Shown in pieces: positions 5,524 through 5,580 of a DNA stretch of 5,580 bases. Origin of the DNA: Methanosarcinaceae archaeon (lineage in GTDB: Archaea > Halobacteriota > Methanosarcinia > Methanosarcinales > Methanosarcinaceae). The notes under the pieces are model-generated. The model was given only the letters and a program-made list of their open reading frames with translations. It was not told where the DNA came from and did no database searches. Location: contig JAUSPM010000078.1 of assembly GCA_030655675.1 (NCBI GenBank), positions 1-5,580 on the forward strand, read 5' to 3'. Position numbers and translations under genes: made by a program. Every line of letters begins with the position of its first letter. The first letter of the stretch is position 1.

Positions 5524-5537
5524 CCGCGCATGCGCGG
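5524..5537. repeat. GC-rich perfect palindrome near the window end
   Basis: CCGCGCATGCGCGG is a 14-bp perfect palindrome. It lies about 10-25 bp after the TATA-like TGTATATAG at 5507-5515, which would put it between a promoter and its start site if a rightward gene begins past the edge. An operator or a REP-like repeat are both possible. Confidence 0.45.
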
Positions 5538-5580
5538 ATTGTAGAATCGTTTTTATCATGCACTCATTAAACACTCTGTA

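Larger units (their letters stand above)
5246..5580. other. Non-coding region rich in palindromes and hairpins
   Basis: No convincing coding sequence is present on either strand in these 335 bases. The stretch is AT-rich with two islands of pure GC palindrome (5339-5352 and 5524-5537), a hairpin (5405-5437) and an AT-rich inverted repeat (5441-5461), plus a TATA-like TGTATATAG at about 5507-5515. This mixture fits an intergenic spacer with REP-like elements, an untranslated small RNA, or the promoter region of a gene beyond the edge; these cannot be told apart here. Confidence 0.55.

Noticed and set aside
5558..5580. ATG at 5558 as a new gene start
   Set aside because: There is no ribosome binding site before it and only seven codons are visible, too few to judge.
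5246..5580. CRISPR array or tRNA
   Set aside because: The palindromes differ from each other and are not regularly spaced, and no cloverleaf arms or T-arm consensus are present.

Overview
The window looks like chromosomal DNA from a methanogenic archaeon, most likely of the Methanosarcinales. The basis is a RadB recombinase (a euryarchaeal RecA/Rad51 paralogue), a class III ribonucleotide reductase with the cysteine pattern of the methanogen subtype encoded next to its own NrdH redoxin, AT-rich TATA-type promoter elements with Shine-Dalgarno sites, and moderate GC in the genes against AT-rich spacers. Genus cannot be settled from sequence reading alone.

Layout. Positions 1-553 (minus strand) hold the first 184 codons of radB, cut by the window edge. 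Positions 554-880 are a divergent regulatory region with no gene. It holds a perfect 16-bp palindrome (620-635), a near copy 43 bp away (663-678), a TATA-like element readable in both directions (608-619), and, closer to the genes, a long hairpin (784-823) followed by a CTCCTTTT tract that can pair with the first ribosome binding site. Then comes a tight rightward operon nrdH-nrdD-nrdG (881-1132, 1168-3471, 3498-4280). After an 98-bp spacer with its own TATA-like element and an inverted repeat, a lipoprotein of the DUF4349 family is encoded (4379-5245). The last 335 bases have no recognisable gene but carry a cluster of palindromes and hairpins, including a third copy of the palindrome seen before the nrd operon.

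How it works together. NrdG uses S-adenosylmethionine and a 4Fe-4S cluster to place a glycyl radical on NrdD. NrdD reduces ribonucleoside triphosphates to deoxynucleotides without oxygen. NrdH supplies the reducing equivalents; for the related Methanosarcina barkeri enzyme these are known to come from ferredoxin through a ferredoxin:disulfide reductase, which is not in this window. radB, divergently transcribed, acts in recombinational repair, so the shared spacer may couple dNTP supply and DNA repair. The DUF4349 gene appears to be an independent transcription unit.

The most interesting signal is the palindrome TTACCATATATGGTAA and its copies. Its length, symmetry and core resemble the NrdR box that controls ribonucleotide reductase genes in bacteria, and it sits before a ribonucleotide reductase operon in an archaeon. 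This is a candidate nucleotide-sensing operator; the regulator is not visible here. Further points are the structured nrd leader and an altered zinc site in NrdD. Two start codons (nrdH and the lipoprotein) are placed downstream of the longest possible ORF on ribosome-binding-site evidence.
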